From Hydractinia symbiolongicarpus (taxonomy: Eukaryota; Cnidaria; Hydrozoa; Anthoathecata; Hydractiniidae): a stretch of 64,000 nucleotides of DNA. The notes below the pieces were generated by a model that ran no database searches, had not been told where the DNA came from, and saw nothing but the letters and a program-made list of their open reading frames with translations. A program made the translations under genes and the position numbers. Below are positions 23,901 to 34,975 of this stretch, piece after piece (the stretch's first letter is position 1; every line of letters begins with the position of its first letter). The stretch covers positions 24,739,001 through 24,803,000 of the forward strand of contig NC_079885.1 of NCBI RefSeq assembly GCF_029227915.1, read 5' to 3'.

Positions 23901-26365
23901 ATTGACCTAATGATCTTTGCTACCATCTAGGGTTTTGCACAGATCATATCTCAAAGAGCAACCGTTAAACTTCTGCCTTAGAAAACATGATGACGAGTTT
24001 AGTCAATACGCTGTGTTTGTGAAAGCGAAGAAAAAATTATGGAAGACAGATAAAAAGGAACAGGAAAAAAAAAACGTCGATGATAAGGAACATTGCTTGA
24101 CATACTCTAGATACATTGGCAGAAATCATATGTCCATCGATGGTTCAATTAAAAGTATCGAAATCTATGTGTGTCAACTTACTGAAAACACAGACAACAA
24201 GAAAAACATGGGTCCTTGGTGATAGAACTAAAACACTTTACATGTGCTATCTACATGTTACTAGAATTGTAATAAGCAGTGAGGAAAAAATTCAAAATAT
24301 GTGAAATACCAAGATTGATTTTTGCAAAAAGTGTTTTTTTTGTCTTGTCTTTAGTTAGCAAAAGACATTAAATAGATCAGATATTATAATCAAGTAGTGC
24401 GTGTTAAATTTAAAAGATATATGTCTCAACAAGAAAAATTGATTATAACTTGCTCACCTTTGCAGAAGTCATTCGCACAACCGCGAGTTTCTTCTCGCGC
24501 ACCAGCACAGTCTTTACCACTTCTCACTGGAGTTGGATTGTTGCATTTTCTGGTACGTGTCTGGACACCTCCACCACATGTTTTGGAACATGAACTATAG
24601 CTTGACCAATCACCCAATTCTCCATACACTAAATAATAATTAATGTCATTGAAACAAAAAAATTATATAGTTCATATTAAATATGAAAGATTCTCTTGTA
24701 GATTTTGCCTGGGAAATACATTGTTTTGTTTAGCTAATTACAATTTGAGTTTTAAAAGTTTTGGTAAAAATATTAAAACTTAGTTTGTTCTGCTTGTTAG
24801 TAATAATAAACTTCTAATGACTTGACTTTCTTGGAATTCATTTGTATGGCAATAAGAAAAATACTTGATGGTGTCTTCTCATGATAGTTGGTTTTATGAA
24901 AATTAAGACGCTAGTCGCCCCGATTGTTTGCTCTTAAAAATAACTTAATAACACAGAATAAAAGAACAGAAAGCAGTAAACTGCAGCAGATACATTTGAT
25001 CAGGAAATGTTGCGAAATTGAGACAGGCTATGATCTTTGTAAGAAGGTAAAAACGATTTCTGACACCCGAAGAAAACTCTCACAAAATCAATGAAACAGA
25101 CATTCGAGGCGTGCACTGGATATAAATAAATTTGTATCTCTTTAATAATAGCCTTCGTCTGTCTGTGTGTCCACAAAGGTGCGTCCTGTTACGGGAACAC
25201 GAAATGCAATATATAAAGGACGGGCGACTCTGTGAATTTTTTCACGGGCTATCGGCTAGTTTCTTTAATAATAGCCGTATTTGTCTCTCTGTCCGCGATA
25301 GGCAAGTCCCGTGGTGGAAACACGAAATGTGATATATAAAGGACAGGCGACCCCGTGGATTCTTGTGGTTAACGGCTAGTCTATGGTATAATACCCGTAT
25401 ACGTCTGTCTTTCTGTCTGCCTGTCACGCAAAATGGTACCGCAAGTAGCGAGAAGCACACATGCGGTGTAAAAAGAACGTTCGAGCCAGTGGATTTTTCC
25501 ATGGGCCACCGATTAGTTTAGCAAATTCCTGTAATTTTAATTTAAAGGGGCTACGAAACGATTCAATAAGCTCAATCCCCGCACATTCCGAAAAATGGGG
25601 TGTAATAAACGGTGGGAAATTATACACACTTTAAAACCGCACGTCTAGACAACCTGTTAATGAATAACTCCAATTTTTTTTGATGAGTTTGCTACTTTTT
25701 TATTTTTATTTTTCCATCAGTATTCTTTCTAGCGGTAAAACATGCTACGATCTGTAAAATATATTAAATATCGGTAAATCGAAAGTTTGTTTTGACAAAC
25801 AGAAACAACACATGGAGCTGTATTTGTTGAAAAATGCTACGCTACTAGCTTTAAGAAGGTAATTAGTACCTCTAAAAAGATTTAAAAGTCATGTGCAATA
25901 AACTTGTACGTTTCTATGCAAAGATATAGTTAGCTAGCTAGATCAAAAAGTTTGAAGTTTATTTGAATAGAAAACTTGAGTTAAAAGCAAGGTAATTGCT
26001 TATATCGAATAAATTATGGATATCCAATATATGTAGAGGACCTTTCTGTCATTTTTAGCTATATTTTGATGCCCAATATTATATTTAAGATGTTATTTTC
26101 GTCCTCAGTGATCATAAATTTTTCAAACGCCATTAGCTTGACTTTTGTGTAAGTCACTAAGGTAGAAAACCAACAGCCGTTTCGTAGCCTCTTTAATATA
26201 CCTCTTAAAATCAGCGTCACATTTAAGGAAGATTTGGAATGTCTGAATGTACCAATTATTTATTGTGTGTATAAAAAGAACTTGTATTAAAAATATAAAT
26301 TTCTTATTACCTGATACTAATGCTATAAGCACCATGGTAGCTATGATGTAGCGTGCAGACTTCAT
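20941..26365 (-). pseudogene. TSP1 x1 / vWA protein, copy 3, with premature stop
   Basis: Exons from 5' to 3' on the minus strand: 26365-26311, 24628-24458, 23537-23448, 23307-23111, 23037-22776, 22707-22387, 22248-21784, 21613-21419, 21311-20941. They total 2127 nt (709 codons including the terminal stop), with every junction and phase matching copies 1 and 2. Signal peptide 1-18, one TSP1 repeat (about 19-75), a helical part, then vWA with DTTGSM. In exon 7, codon 433 is TAA (22046-22048) where copy 2 has CAA. The frame is otherwise open to the normal stop at 20941. As read, the product would end just after the vWA domain, shortly past a KPKR dibasic site. Promoter, splice sites and signal peptide are intact. 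It may be a very recent pseudogene, an allele, a functional truncated form or a base-call error. Its 8th intron uses a GC donor. Confidence 0.8.
25130..25525. repeat. nested CCCGTGG foldback-repeat termini in intron 1 of copy 3
   Basis: Three tandem-like segments carry CGTCTGTCTGT, CACGAAATG, AATATATAAAGGACGGGCGA or its variant, and a terminus of the form CACGGGCTATCGGCTAGT. They match the ends and subterminal parts of the elements near 19.2 kb and 40.6 kb. They look like several insertions or partial copies of one mobile-element family. Confidence 0.6.
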
Positions 26366-26388
26366 GTTGACTTCTGAACGACAACGTG

Positions 26389-26442
26389 CTGGATATTGTT
26401 TGGTTCACGCCTTATATAAGCGTGGAAGAATGGACCTGACTT
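26389..26442 (-). promoter_or_regulatory. core promoter of TSP1/vWA copy 3
   Basis: Read on the minus strand: GGTCCATTCTTCCACGC, then TTATATAAGGCGTGA (TATA 26418-26412), then a TCCAG initiator-like site at 26393-26389. The block is almost identical to the one before copy 2. The further upstream flank instead resembles copy 1. Confidence 0.8.
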
Positions 26443-26449
26443 AGTTTGC

Positions 26450-26900
26450 TTGCTTCTATCATCCAGGGGGTTATTATAGAGAATCTCACAGCTTATTTCC
26501 TTATAATCTACAATAAAATTATTTTCTTTTGTTTCTTATAGAAGCCATTTCTTCCCATATAACTACTCTTTGCACCTTAAGAATAAATTTTCAGAAAATC
26601 AGAATGAAGTAATTTATTGCAAACATATTAAAGGCTGTCTAACCCCCACAGCAACATTTCTTAAAAAGCTCAAAAATACCATAAGAGAGAAACCACATCT
26701 TAGTCGTAAAAACACACTTGTAATACCACAAAACAAGTGCAAATTGTTCTTTTTAAGACATTAGTTTAGCAATGGTCGCATGATACATCTTGTTTCAGAC
26801 TTTTTTCACTTGTGAAGGAATATTATGTCGTCTCTAATTTCCACGGCTTCAATATAACACGAAAATCATATTCTGTTTAAAAAAAGACTAATGTCATAAT
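26450..26900. repeat. 5' flank of copy 3 (inverted match to 2.04-2.47 kb)
   Basis: This is the inverted counterpart of the copy 1 upstream region, with TTTTGTGGTATTACAAGTG and TTTGCAATAAATTAC readable on the minus strand. It marks how far the duplicated block extends outward. Confidence 0.7.
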
Positions 26901-26948
26901 CTTTAAAACTTAAATTAAGCTCTACCAATTCTAACCAAGTGGAAACCG

Positions 26949-26984
26949 AATTATCTTCCGGTTTACGTAAATCGGAAGATAATT
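26949..26984. repeat. short hairpin/palindrome
   Basis: AATTATCTTCCG, a 12-bp centre (GTTTACGTAAAT), then CGGAAGATAATT. The arms are perfect and the centre is almost self-complementary. No gene context is visible. Confidence 0.7.
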
Positions 26985-28011
26985 TACATATGCAGTATAC
27001 GCTCCAATTAACGGACATCATCGGTGTATGACCGAAGTGTCTACCTTTTGGAAAGTTTCACACTTTAAGTCGCAAGTTAGAAAATGAAGACGATTTTTGT
27101 ATCACAAAGCAAAAATAACAAATGATAATATAATATTAACATAAAAATAACGAACCAAACTTTCATTCTTTACAAATCTTTAAAGTCTTTCAAACAAATT
27201 TTAGCAAATGATGATAAATGATTAAAGATGTTGTCGAGGTTCCAACTTTCTCATTTTAATAAAACCTTGGATTTTAGGATTTAAATAAAAAAGACAGTAA
27301 AAACCCTACGAAAGTCCTTGCCCGGATAAGAAATTATTCTTACTGTTTCATCAAATTCTATTACTATCTCAGATTATTTAAATCTACTGTCTTTGTTGTC
27401 ATCGCTCGTAAATCATTTCAGTATCTCAGTGAATTTTCGCTAGCAGTAAAATCCGAATTTTCAACAGGAACAAGCATTTGTAATAATTATGTTTTTTCAA
27501 TAAATCTAATTTCTTTAATTTCACTAATTGATTTACATTCTGACCTAAAAACTCCATCATCATTTATAAATACCTTGCTTTTCACATAATACATTTTATA
27601 TTGTGTTCTCCCTCATGCATACAATTCACTTCTAACAAATCTTCCGTGTTCAGACAATCTCGTCTTTACGTCTTGTATCCAATTGACGTAACACACGAAT
27701 GATCCTTGGGATCTAAAATATCTCTGGTATGATATTTCCAAAACCTTTTCACCTTTAAAGTGACAGAAAAAATTGTTGAAACCTTTGCAAAAATTAACTC
27801 TTGTAATCTACCTGAGCACGCAAGAACTCTATCACCTGGACATAAGTCTTCTTTTACTTTCTCTTCTAGCATTATAATCATTTGCTATTTATATCCCGTC
27901 ATTACCTTTTCCATTCGAAGCATATTATAATTGACCGGCATGTCCTCATTGCTCAGACATACATGTTTTTTTTATAAGCAATTGAGATTCGAATTGAGGC
28001 TTTCAGGTTAA

Positions 28012-28165
28012 GAAAATGCTTAGGTTATGCTTAATGGCAAAAATATTTATTGGAATATGCTTATAAAAACACATGATCAGGCTTAAAATATGCTTAGGTT
28101 ATGCTTAATGGCAAAAAGATTTATTGGAAAATGCTTATGAAACACATGATCAGGCTCAAAATATG
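28012..28165. repeat. two-copy tandem repeat, about 76 bp
   Basis: ATGCTTAGGTTATGCTTAATGGCAAAAA is repeated with ATTTATTGGAA, TGCTTAT and ACACATGATCAGGCT in the same order. The two copies differ by a few bases. Confidence 0.7.
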
Positions 28166-30189
28166 CTTATTTGAAAAAAAAATATTGCATTTGAATTCTA
28201 AACATCAGTAATCATAAATCTCAATACATACTGGTTAATTCAGACAGAAAGAATAAAAAGAAAAATTGCTCACAAAACAAAAAACATAAAAATTTCACAA
28301 CATCTTCTTAATCTTCACATAATGCTTAGCATATACCTAAGAAATGACCAAATTTAAGCCTATGGATGCTTGTAAATGTTATGCTTATAAAAAACATGTA
28401 CCTTTTTAATAATGGAAGGTTTATTTTTCATACTTAACCCTTTTAATGTTGTCCAAATAATATGTAACATCTTCCAAAACTTGTCTATTTGATTTCAAGG
28501 AGTTATAATGCTTCTAATTCGACATCAAAAAACAAATTGTCATGCAAACACATGGCAATTTGTTGTTAACTGAAACATTAGTATGTTAAATTTAAACGAA
28601 TGATGATGTCTTGTTTCTTTTTTCTTTTCTATACTCTATGTGTATCATCAGTTCGTCGAACGACATGGTCAGATCAACTTTATCAACACGAGACGACTAG
28701 AACGTGAGGCCTTGTTGACACCCTTAACCTTGGATGGGAAATGGCATTGGCAGTAAGAATATGTTTTCTGCCATGGATGCATTTTTGTAGCCCAAAGAAA
28801 TCTTTCATTTGCAAAGTTTATACGCTGTTGTATGGACCACAAGAACCAAATACTTTGATTTAAGTTGTGTTTTTTTCTCTGTGATGGCTGGCTATGTTGG
28901 CTAAAGAATTATAATTCCATGTAAGGTGAAATTTAGCATAGAGTCATCGAAATGGACATCCCGAGTCTTTTTATGTTTTGTTATGTAATTTGAGCAATAG
29001 CTTACCATATTTGCAATGCGGTAATTTTACTAATAAATTGTTACTGTTTTCTGTTTTCATAAACACATTTCTGTCGCTACATATTTTTTTAAAAAAAAGA
29101 TTTCAGTTTTTCTTTATCACTGTTAACATGTCTTATACCTCCATTCTTTATGTCAATTCCATTTCATTTATGCGATTTTTGTGTTTTCGATTCGATCTGT
29201 TTACTGATAGCCTTGCGTCTTTCATCTAAGAAATCAACAACTGCTCCCAACGCTCTTTTTTTGCACCCTTCTTATTAAGGTTTTCTTTATTCAATATCTA
29301 ACAATTCTTTAATGAGGTTCAGGCCATTGTCTTCTTCTGGTTCTTCAGGGAGATTCAATGCATCATTTTTGGCATAATATATCGATATTATTAATACGCA
29401 ATGTTTTTCTTTGGGAATACCAAACCACGTCAAAATTCAGTTTTCAAACCGTTTTTTCTCCTAAAGGATGCGCAAAATCGAAAAAAAAATCTATTTTGTG
29501 TATCAGCTAATAACATTACGTAATTACAACGATTGGTGTCAATAAATTTATTTTATTTAAAAGTTCTTCAAGTGTATTTCAACGGTATTTTTTAAACTCC
29601 TAAGGGATTTCGCGATCTTTAAAACAGCGTATTGACATCAAATTCTATTAGATTCAAATATATTTTTGCGATTTTTTTCCAGATTCGAAGATTGTCCAAG
29701 CAGGCCCTGGGATCGAGTTTGTCTAAAATCACAAAAATAGGTTCCACAGCACATCATTGCGATCAACGTTTCCATTTGTACCAAGTGAAATATTGTTGAA
29801 TTGTTGTCAAGTTTTTGCATAAAAGAGCAACAACAAAATAACCAGCTGGACTGGGATGTTAGATTTTTTTCCTGTTTTTTGTCCCACTGCGTAAAATGTT
29901 ATGTCAACAGACAAAATGGCAGCAAGTGTACTAATTATTGTTGCATTTTTAATAGAATCATCACAAATCAATGATACTCTGTTTATTTAGCTTGCAAGAT
30001 ATTATTTGCTAGCTAGCTATAGTTACCAAATCTATAGCTTTTAGCTACCCTAGCTAAGCTATATTCAGGTAGCTATAGATTTAGCTTTTAGACGACTGGC
30101 TTGTGATAAGTTTCAAGGTATCCTTTCATCATTGTTCCATTTATGTGGCACTTTTTTTGAGTGGATTTCTTTCACCTGCCAAAGGCTCC

Positions 30190-30292
30190 TGTGCCCAACT
30201 GACTCCTGTTTTGGGAAATTGATAGGCGTCCATATTTTGCATGGCTAGCAAATATCCAAGGATATACCCTGTCCATCATTCCCAGGTGCCTT
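30190..30292 (-). repeat. inverted 3' fragment of the SINE-like repeat
   Basis: On the minus strand this reads ATATCCTTGGATATTTGCTAGCCATG, then the AAACAGGAGTCAGTTGG extension seen near 17.9 kb. The GACAGGGTATATCC part matches the copy near 62.69 kb. The head is absent. Confidence 0.6.
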
Positions 30293-31369
30293 ATATCCCG
30301 GAATATTTAAGAACATGGCCAGTACATGGTACCGGTTCTTTATAAGCTCAAAATCTCTTAAAGAACTGGTAAATTTAAAAATGCCATGTGTGCAACGATA
30401 TGTAACAAATTGACATGATATTTGTTAACTGAATGAAGTATTACACCATCTGAATCTCAACAAAGCAGTTTTTTGCTAAATAATCAATGTTAATGGCGTA
30501 AGGAACTAATGGTTCTTTAGGCTGAAAGCGTTCTGAGAGTGCAAGATTTTTTGCAGTGATACTTAGGAAACCGTTTTTTTTCGTAACAGTTAGTGACAAC
30601 AGTTTTTTTTGGAAGATACTCATTAGACTTAGAGTGTCAGTTACTTTGTACGAGACAAGGTTACCTTTAGAGTGTCGTTTTTTGTAGAAGACAAGTTTAC
30701 AATTGGAGTGCCGTTTTTTTTTGTGGAGATATTACGACTCATTAGGATCGCAGTTTTTTTCGTGCTATTCAATACACTTAAAGCACTGTTTTTTTAAAGA
30801 TACTTAGAGTGCTGGTTAAAAGTTTTTTTAAAGAAGGTAAGTAATCAGTAACTTATGAAATAAAAGTCGATATTGGAGTAAGATACTATCAAAAAATGCA
30901 ATAGAAAGAGAACATTCTAAAATTAGAATTATAAAAACATAAATATATTATTCACCTGTCATGCCATATTTCCAAATACTGTTTTGACCCTTTCCTGTGC
31001 TGCTTTTATGGTTCTAAAATCGCGTATCCACAATTCAGCAAAATTTCTCTGATTATACAAGCTAATTTTTTGTTGTATAGTTTTTCAAACGAAGAGTACA
31101 ACTGACCTTCCGCAATGAGATTTTGGAAAGAGCGCACATGAGGGAATACACACCATATAGCATGGTGGTCTAGATGAATCACGTGACCTAAAAATTTGCC
31201 GGTTCTTTAGTTAAAGAGCCAGCTAAAAATTTACTGGTTCTTTAGTTAAAGAGCTGGAACTGGTTCATTTTTTATATTTAATATAATAATATTAGCATAT
31301 ACTCAGACCAAATTAGGAGCCTCCAACGAGCAACTGTAGAATCCCCTACTGCAATATGTAAGAATTCCT

Positions 31370-31570
31370 ATAAAAGTAATTTGCCAGACCTACATGACCA
31401 ATGTGTGCTATGTATTGTGACGATGGAATTCCTACAAAAGTAACCTACGCAATCTATGTGATCAACGCATTCTAGGTATCGGGATGATGGAATTCCTGCA
31501 AAAGTAACCTACGTAATCTATGTGATCAACGCATGCTAGGTATAAGGATGAGGAATTCCTGCAAAAGTAT
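31370..31570. repeat. tandem repeat of about 63-66 bp, three copies
   Basis: GGAATTCCTGCAAAAGTAACCTACG, AATCTATGTGATCAACGCAT and CTAGGTAT recur in order three times. Divergence is greatest in the first unit. The array ends directly at the telomere-like run. Confidence 0.7.
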
Positions 31571-31593
31571 CTAACCCTTACCCTAACCCTAAC
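31571..31593. repeat. short interstitial telomere-like run
   Basis: CTAACCC, TTACCCTAACCCTAAC: about four CCCTAA units, one imperfect, directly after a 63-66 bp tandem array. CCCTAA/TTAGGG is the common metazoan telomere repeat. The run is too short to be a chromosome end. Confidence 0.7.
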
Positions 31594-31974
31594 GAATGTG
31601 ATTCCAATGCATTGTTTTTACGCGCGACCTACGGGTAGGTTAATTTAATTGTATATAAAATTAAAATGATTTTAAGTCATGCCCCTCCACTCTACAAGAC
31701 AATTCTCTGCAACATCCAACAGCCCACATTGGTGTGGCATAGATGAATTCCGTTGTTTACATTTTTAGCAGCAGAGTCCTACAATTCTGGCATTTAGACA
31801 GGAAAAAGATGGGTGTCAGCCTTTCTAATTGAAAAAAGCTATAGGTTTATGTTTGCAAATTTTTACTGATGCAAGCTTTCATACATGAAGCCTTGTACTT
31901 AACCTTCTTATTACAGGCAGCCTTAGTGCCTAGTCCATGCCATTTTTACTGTCTTTTCTTTTATAAAAGACTTT

Positions 31975-33780
31975 ATCTCCAGTTATGCATACTGCACATC
32001 ATTGTAACACTGGACATTATGCCACAATGCTCTATGTATTCTTTCTGAAGATTCTGCTGCTTCGAATGCTCTTCGTGACGCATGCATCATAGTAAGGTTA
32101 TGGGCCACAGATTTACTTGAAACTGTATCATTCCTGATCAGTGAGGATGCAGGAATAGTCTGATTTTTTACCAAAAACAAGCTGGTTTGGTGAAAATCCA
32201 TTGTTGTTTGATAAAGAATTCTTGGCACTAATAGCCCCAAAAAGTGCTCGATTAGGTGTACATTTCGTATCCTCTATAATCTTACTCAGCATTCCCCTAA
32301 TGATACCATTATGCCGCTCACATTGTGGAAAACTCTATATTAAATTGCTCACACATTTCTTCATACACTTTATTGATAAATTCTCCTCCATTGTCAGCCA
32401 GAGACTTTCTTGGTTGACCAAATCTTGCTAACCAAATTTTAAAGATAATGTCTGTCATCACATCTTTATATTTTGTCTTTGTTAACTTTGAAAATGAAAA
32501 TGTTGTGAAAGTATCTATGATATGAATAAACCACAATGATTGTGAAATCTAAAGCCATATATTGATGAATTCCGACGACAATAGATAACAAGCCAACAAT
32601 AGGATGTGTCCTTGGTTTTCTATATAAGACAAGAGTGTGAGACATAATCAATTAATTTCATGATTTCACTCCGGTCCTCTAAAAAGGAATTTGATGCTTT
32701 AGAAGAGATTTTAATTTCTCAGCATTTGGATGACAGAACTGACGATGAAGTTTGACGATCTTGTTTCTTTTGGATTTTTCACTTGCAAAGGCAACTTGAG
32801 GAAGCAAATGGTCATAGTTCTTTTCATGTAATTCTATCCTGTATGCAACAGAGACCTGTGGTGGTAAATTTTAAAGGGTGGCATTGTTTGAACATTTTAA
32901 CAGCATCATTGCTAAAATCTAAAACTGCATCTACTTTTCTCATAGATGTTTGACTCAAAAGCAAAGGTATTTCATTGAATACAACTTCTGTTTCTAGATT
33001 TATCTGTTTTGAACCAATAATTACAGGTAAGGTTACTCTTTTTGCGGAACGAACTGCTTCGCTATCTCCAATTTTAAATCTTGTTCCACCTGGATACTCT
33101 TCTGGCAGTTTATCACTATCAATATTATCAATGAAACATTGGTACCAATTCTTACCATAGACTGTTTTGGTACAACCACAGTCTAAAACTGCACATGACA
33201 AAGTTTCACCAACAAGGGATTGCATTTCACTTTCTTTAATTTTCGAAAAAAATGTAACTTTTGAACAACTGTCTTCCTTTTTCACATCTTCAGACTCCTG
33301 ATTCTCATAAGAATGGGGACAATTCACAGCCCAGTGATAAATGGACTGAAAAATATTGCACTTTGAAGAATTTCCAAATTCATCAGGCGGATTCATTACT
33401 CTGTTACTGGATCTGGTTTTTCTCCATCCATATCTTTGATTTGGTGCTGCAGCCCTTCCTCTTTGGACTTGGATTTTGTGATACAATCGTTCAAACTCTA
33501 TAAGGTAATCATTCATGCTCATTTCAGAGGGTCGTTTGAATTTTTTAAAGGTTTTATAAGCCAGGTATGCAATTTGATTTTCATCCTTTAAGTAAATTTT
33601 GTCCAATCTGTCAGTAATAGCTTTTACCTCAGTTGTGGCACTGATTTGTTCAATTTCCAATTCCAATACTGCTTCTTTAGCTTTTTCTTTCAAACAGTTG
33701 GCCCTTGTTTTTCCGCCTTTATAGCTCTGTGAGTGCTTGCCATATTTGAACTTCTTTTTTTCAGTCTTTGTAACTGGAGC
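31975..33780 (-). mobile_element. decayed copia-like retrotransposon (gag, protease, integrase parts)
   Basis: On the minus strand the longest frame (33693-32824) carries a gag-like segment with FKKFKRPSEMSMNDYLIEFE. A zinc-knuckle relic follows in which the expected second Cys is Phe (CNIFQSIYHW, then NCPHSYEN), and then a protease-like site reading AVLDCGCTKTV, where the usual Asp-Ser-Gly is Asp-Cys-Gly. A shifted frame at 32536-32318 reads FGQPRKSLADNGGEF, typical of an integrase core. A third piece (32240-31983) reads AHNLTMMHASRRAFEAAESS, typical of the integrase C-terminal part. No reverse transcriptase was found below 31,975. The frame breaks and altered motifs show that it is dead and truncated. 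Copia-type is my best reading; no LTRs were identified. Confidence 0.75.
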
Positions 33781-33875
33781 CTGTATTCAATGATGGTTGG
33801 GATACCCAACCTTTCGACGATTCGCTATGATACTTTGCAATTTTATTCCTCTGCTACCATTTGTTAAACTTGCAG

Positions 33876-33913
33876 TATGTGTATGACTAACCTGTAGGTT
33901 AGTCATACACATA
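33876..33913. repeat. perfect 18-bp-arm hairpin
   Basis: TATGTGTATGACTAACCT, two bases (GT), then the exact reverse complement AGGTTAGTCATACACATA. It lies about 100 bp beyond the 5' side of the copia-like remnant. A stable stem with an almost absent loop would form in single strands. Confidence 0.85.
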
Positions 33914-34975
33914 TTGCAACAATTCAACACAATTAAACCCCATCACCAATTGATTCTTATTAGTAATTGCCTAGAATGGAAGATTAACACTCTGGTGGTT
34001 ACTTCAAAACACTGGTGGCTACTGCTGGTTCTTACTTTTAGTATTTGAGCATAAAAAATTGTCTTGGAGCACAAATTATTGAATTAAGTAAATCCATCTT
34101 TCAGCACAAAATTAAACAGATGGTATACTGACTCATGGTCAAAAAATATCGAAAAGCCTTATCACCAGGACTTCCTCTTTATATTGATATAGCTTCCCCT
34201 GCAACCCTGTAAAATTTTAGGAACAGGTTTAATCAGAAATTCTAAATAGTGCTTGTTAGACAATAAAAATGGTTTTAATCAAATGGCTTGAATGGCTCGA
34301 TGAATTATTGTATCCACATGCCTCATCACCCAATCATGTGCCAGAGCCTGAACACAGTTAATATTTTGTTTATTTGATTAGTTTTTAATGACATGTATAA
34401 TTATCAACGTGTCTATTATTTTTTTTTCATCAGTATTGTCCTTCTAGGACTATCTTATGCACTGCAATATTTACAAGGTATATATAGTATTTTCAGTTTT
34501 GCATTGGTCATGTTGTTTGATGGTATATTTGTTGTTTTTGCAAAGAGTTCTAGAAAGTTTTTGTAAGCTTTTTTTGTTTGTTCTCTCACAATTTGTACTT
34601 TCCTATGTATTATCTTTTTCGTCTATTACATTATCTGTTTTTTACTCAGTCCGTTTAACGGTTTATGTGCGTGTTGCCTGGTCCTAATATGTCTGCGTAT
34701 GTTTTTATCATTTTAGTGGAGTTTAAGATTAAGGAATAAGTGCTTCTTGATTTGTTTCTCAATTTTATGTCAAAACTACAACAACAGGCTTTTTGAGCAC
34801 ATTGTGTGTTTAAATGTAATCTTCTAATCTATTTACTCTTGTGTAAAAGAGTTTAATCTTTATAAATCTGACAAGTTTGTCAATCTCTTTAAAACTCTTA
34901 AAATAACGAACGGCTGCTATGTTATGTTACTGCAATCACCTACTGTATATATATATATATAGACAACATTATAAT

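Larger units (their letters stand above)
26985..31970. other. repeat-rich intergenic region
   Basis: Apart from the repeats listed separately, I see no supportable gene. Two coding-like stretches are noted as findings: 28652-28756 on the plus strand and about 29287-29420 on the minus strand. Both lack recognisable partners. Poly-T-rich imperfect repeats lie around 30,530-30,830. Confidence 0.45.

Noticed and set aside
34457-34687. Hydrophobic 76-codon frame upstream of the NEURL2-like gene
   Set aside because: Phe/Leu/Ser-rich translation of a T-rich stretch; no family resemblance or gene signals.
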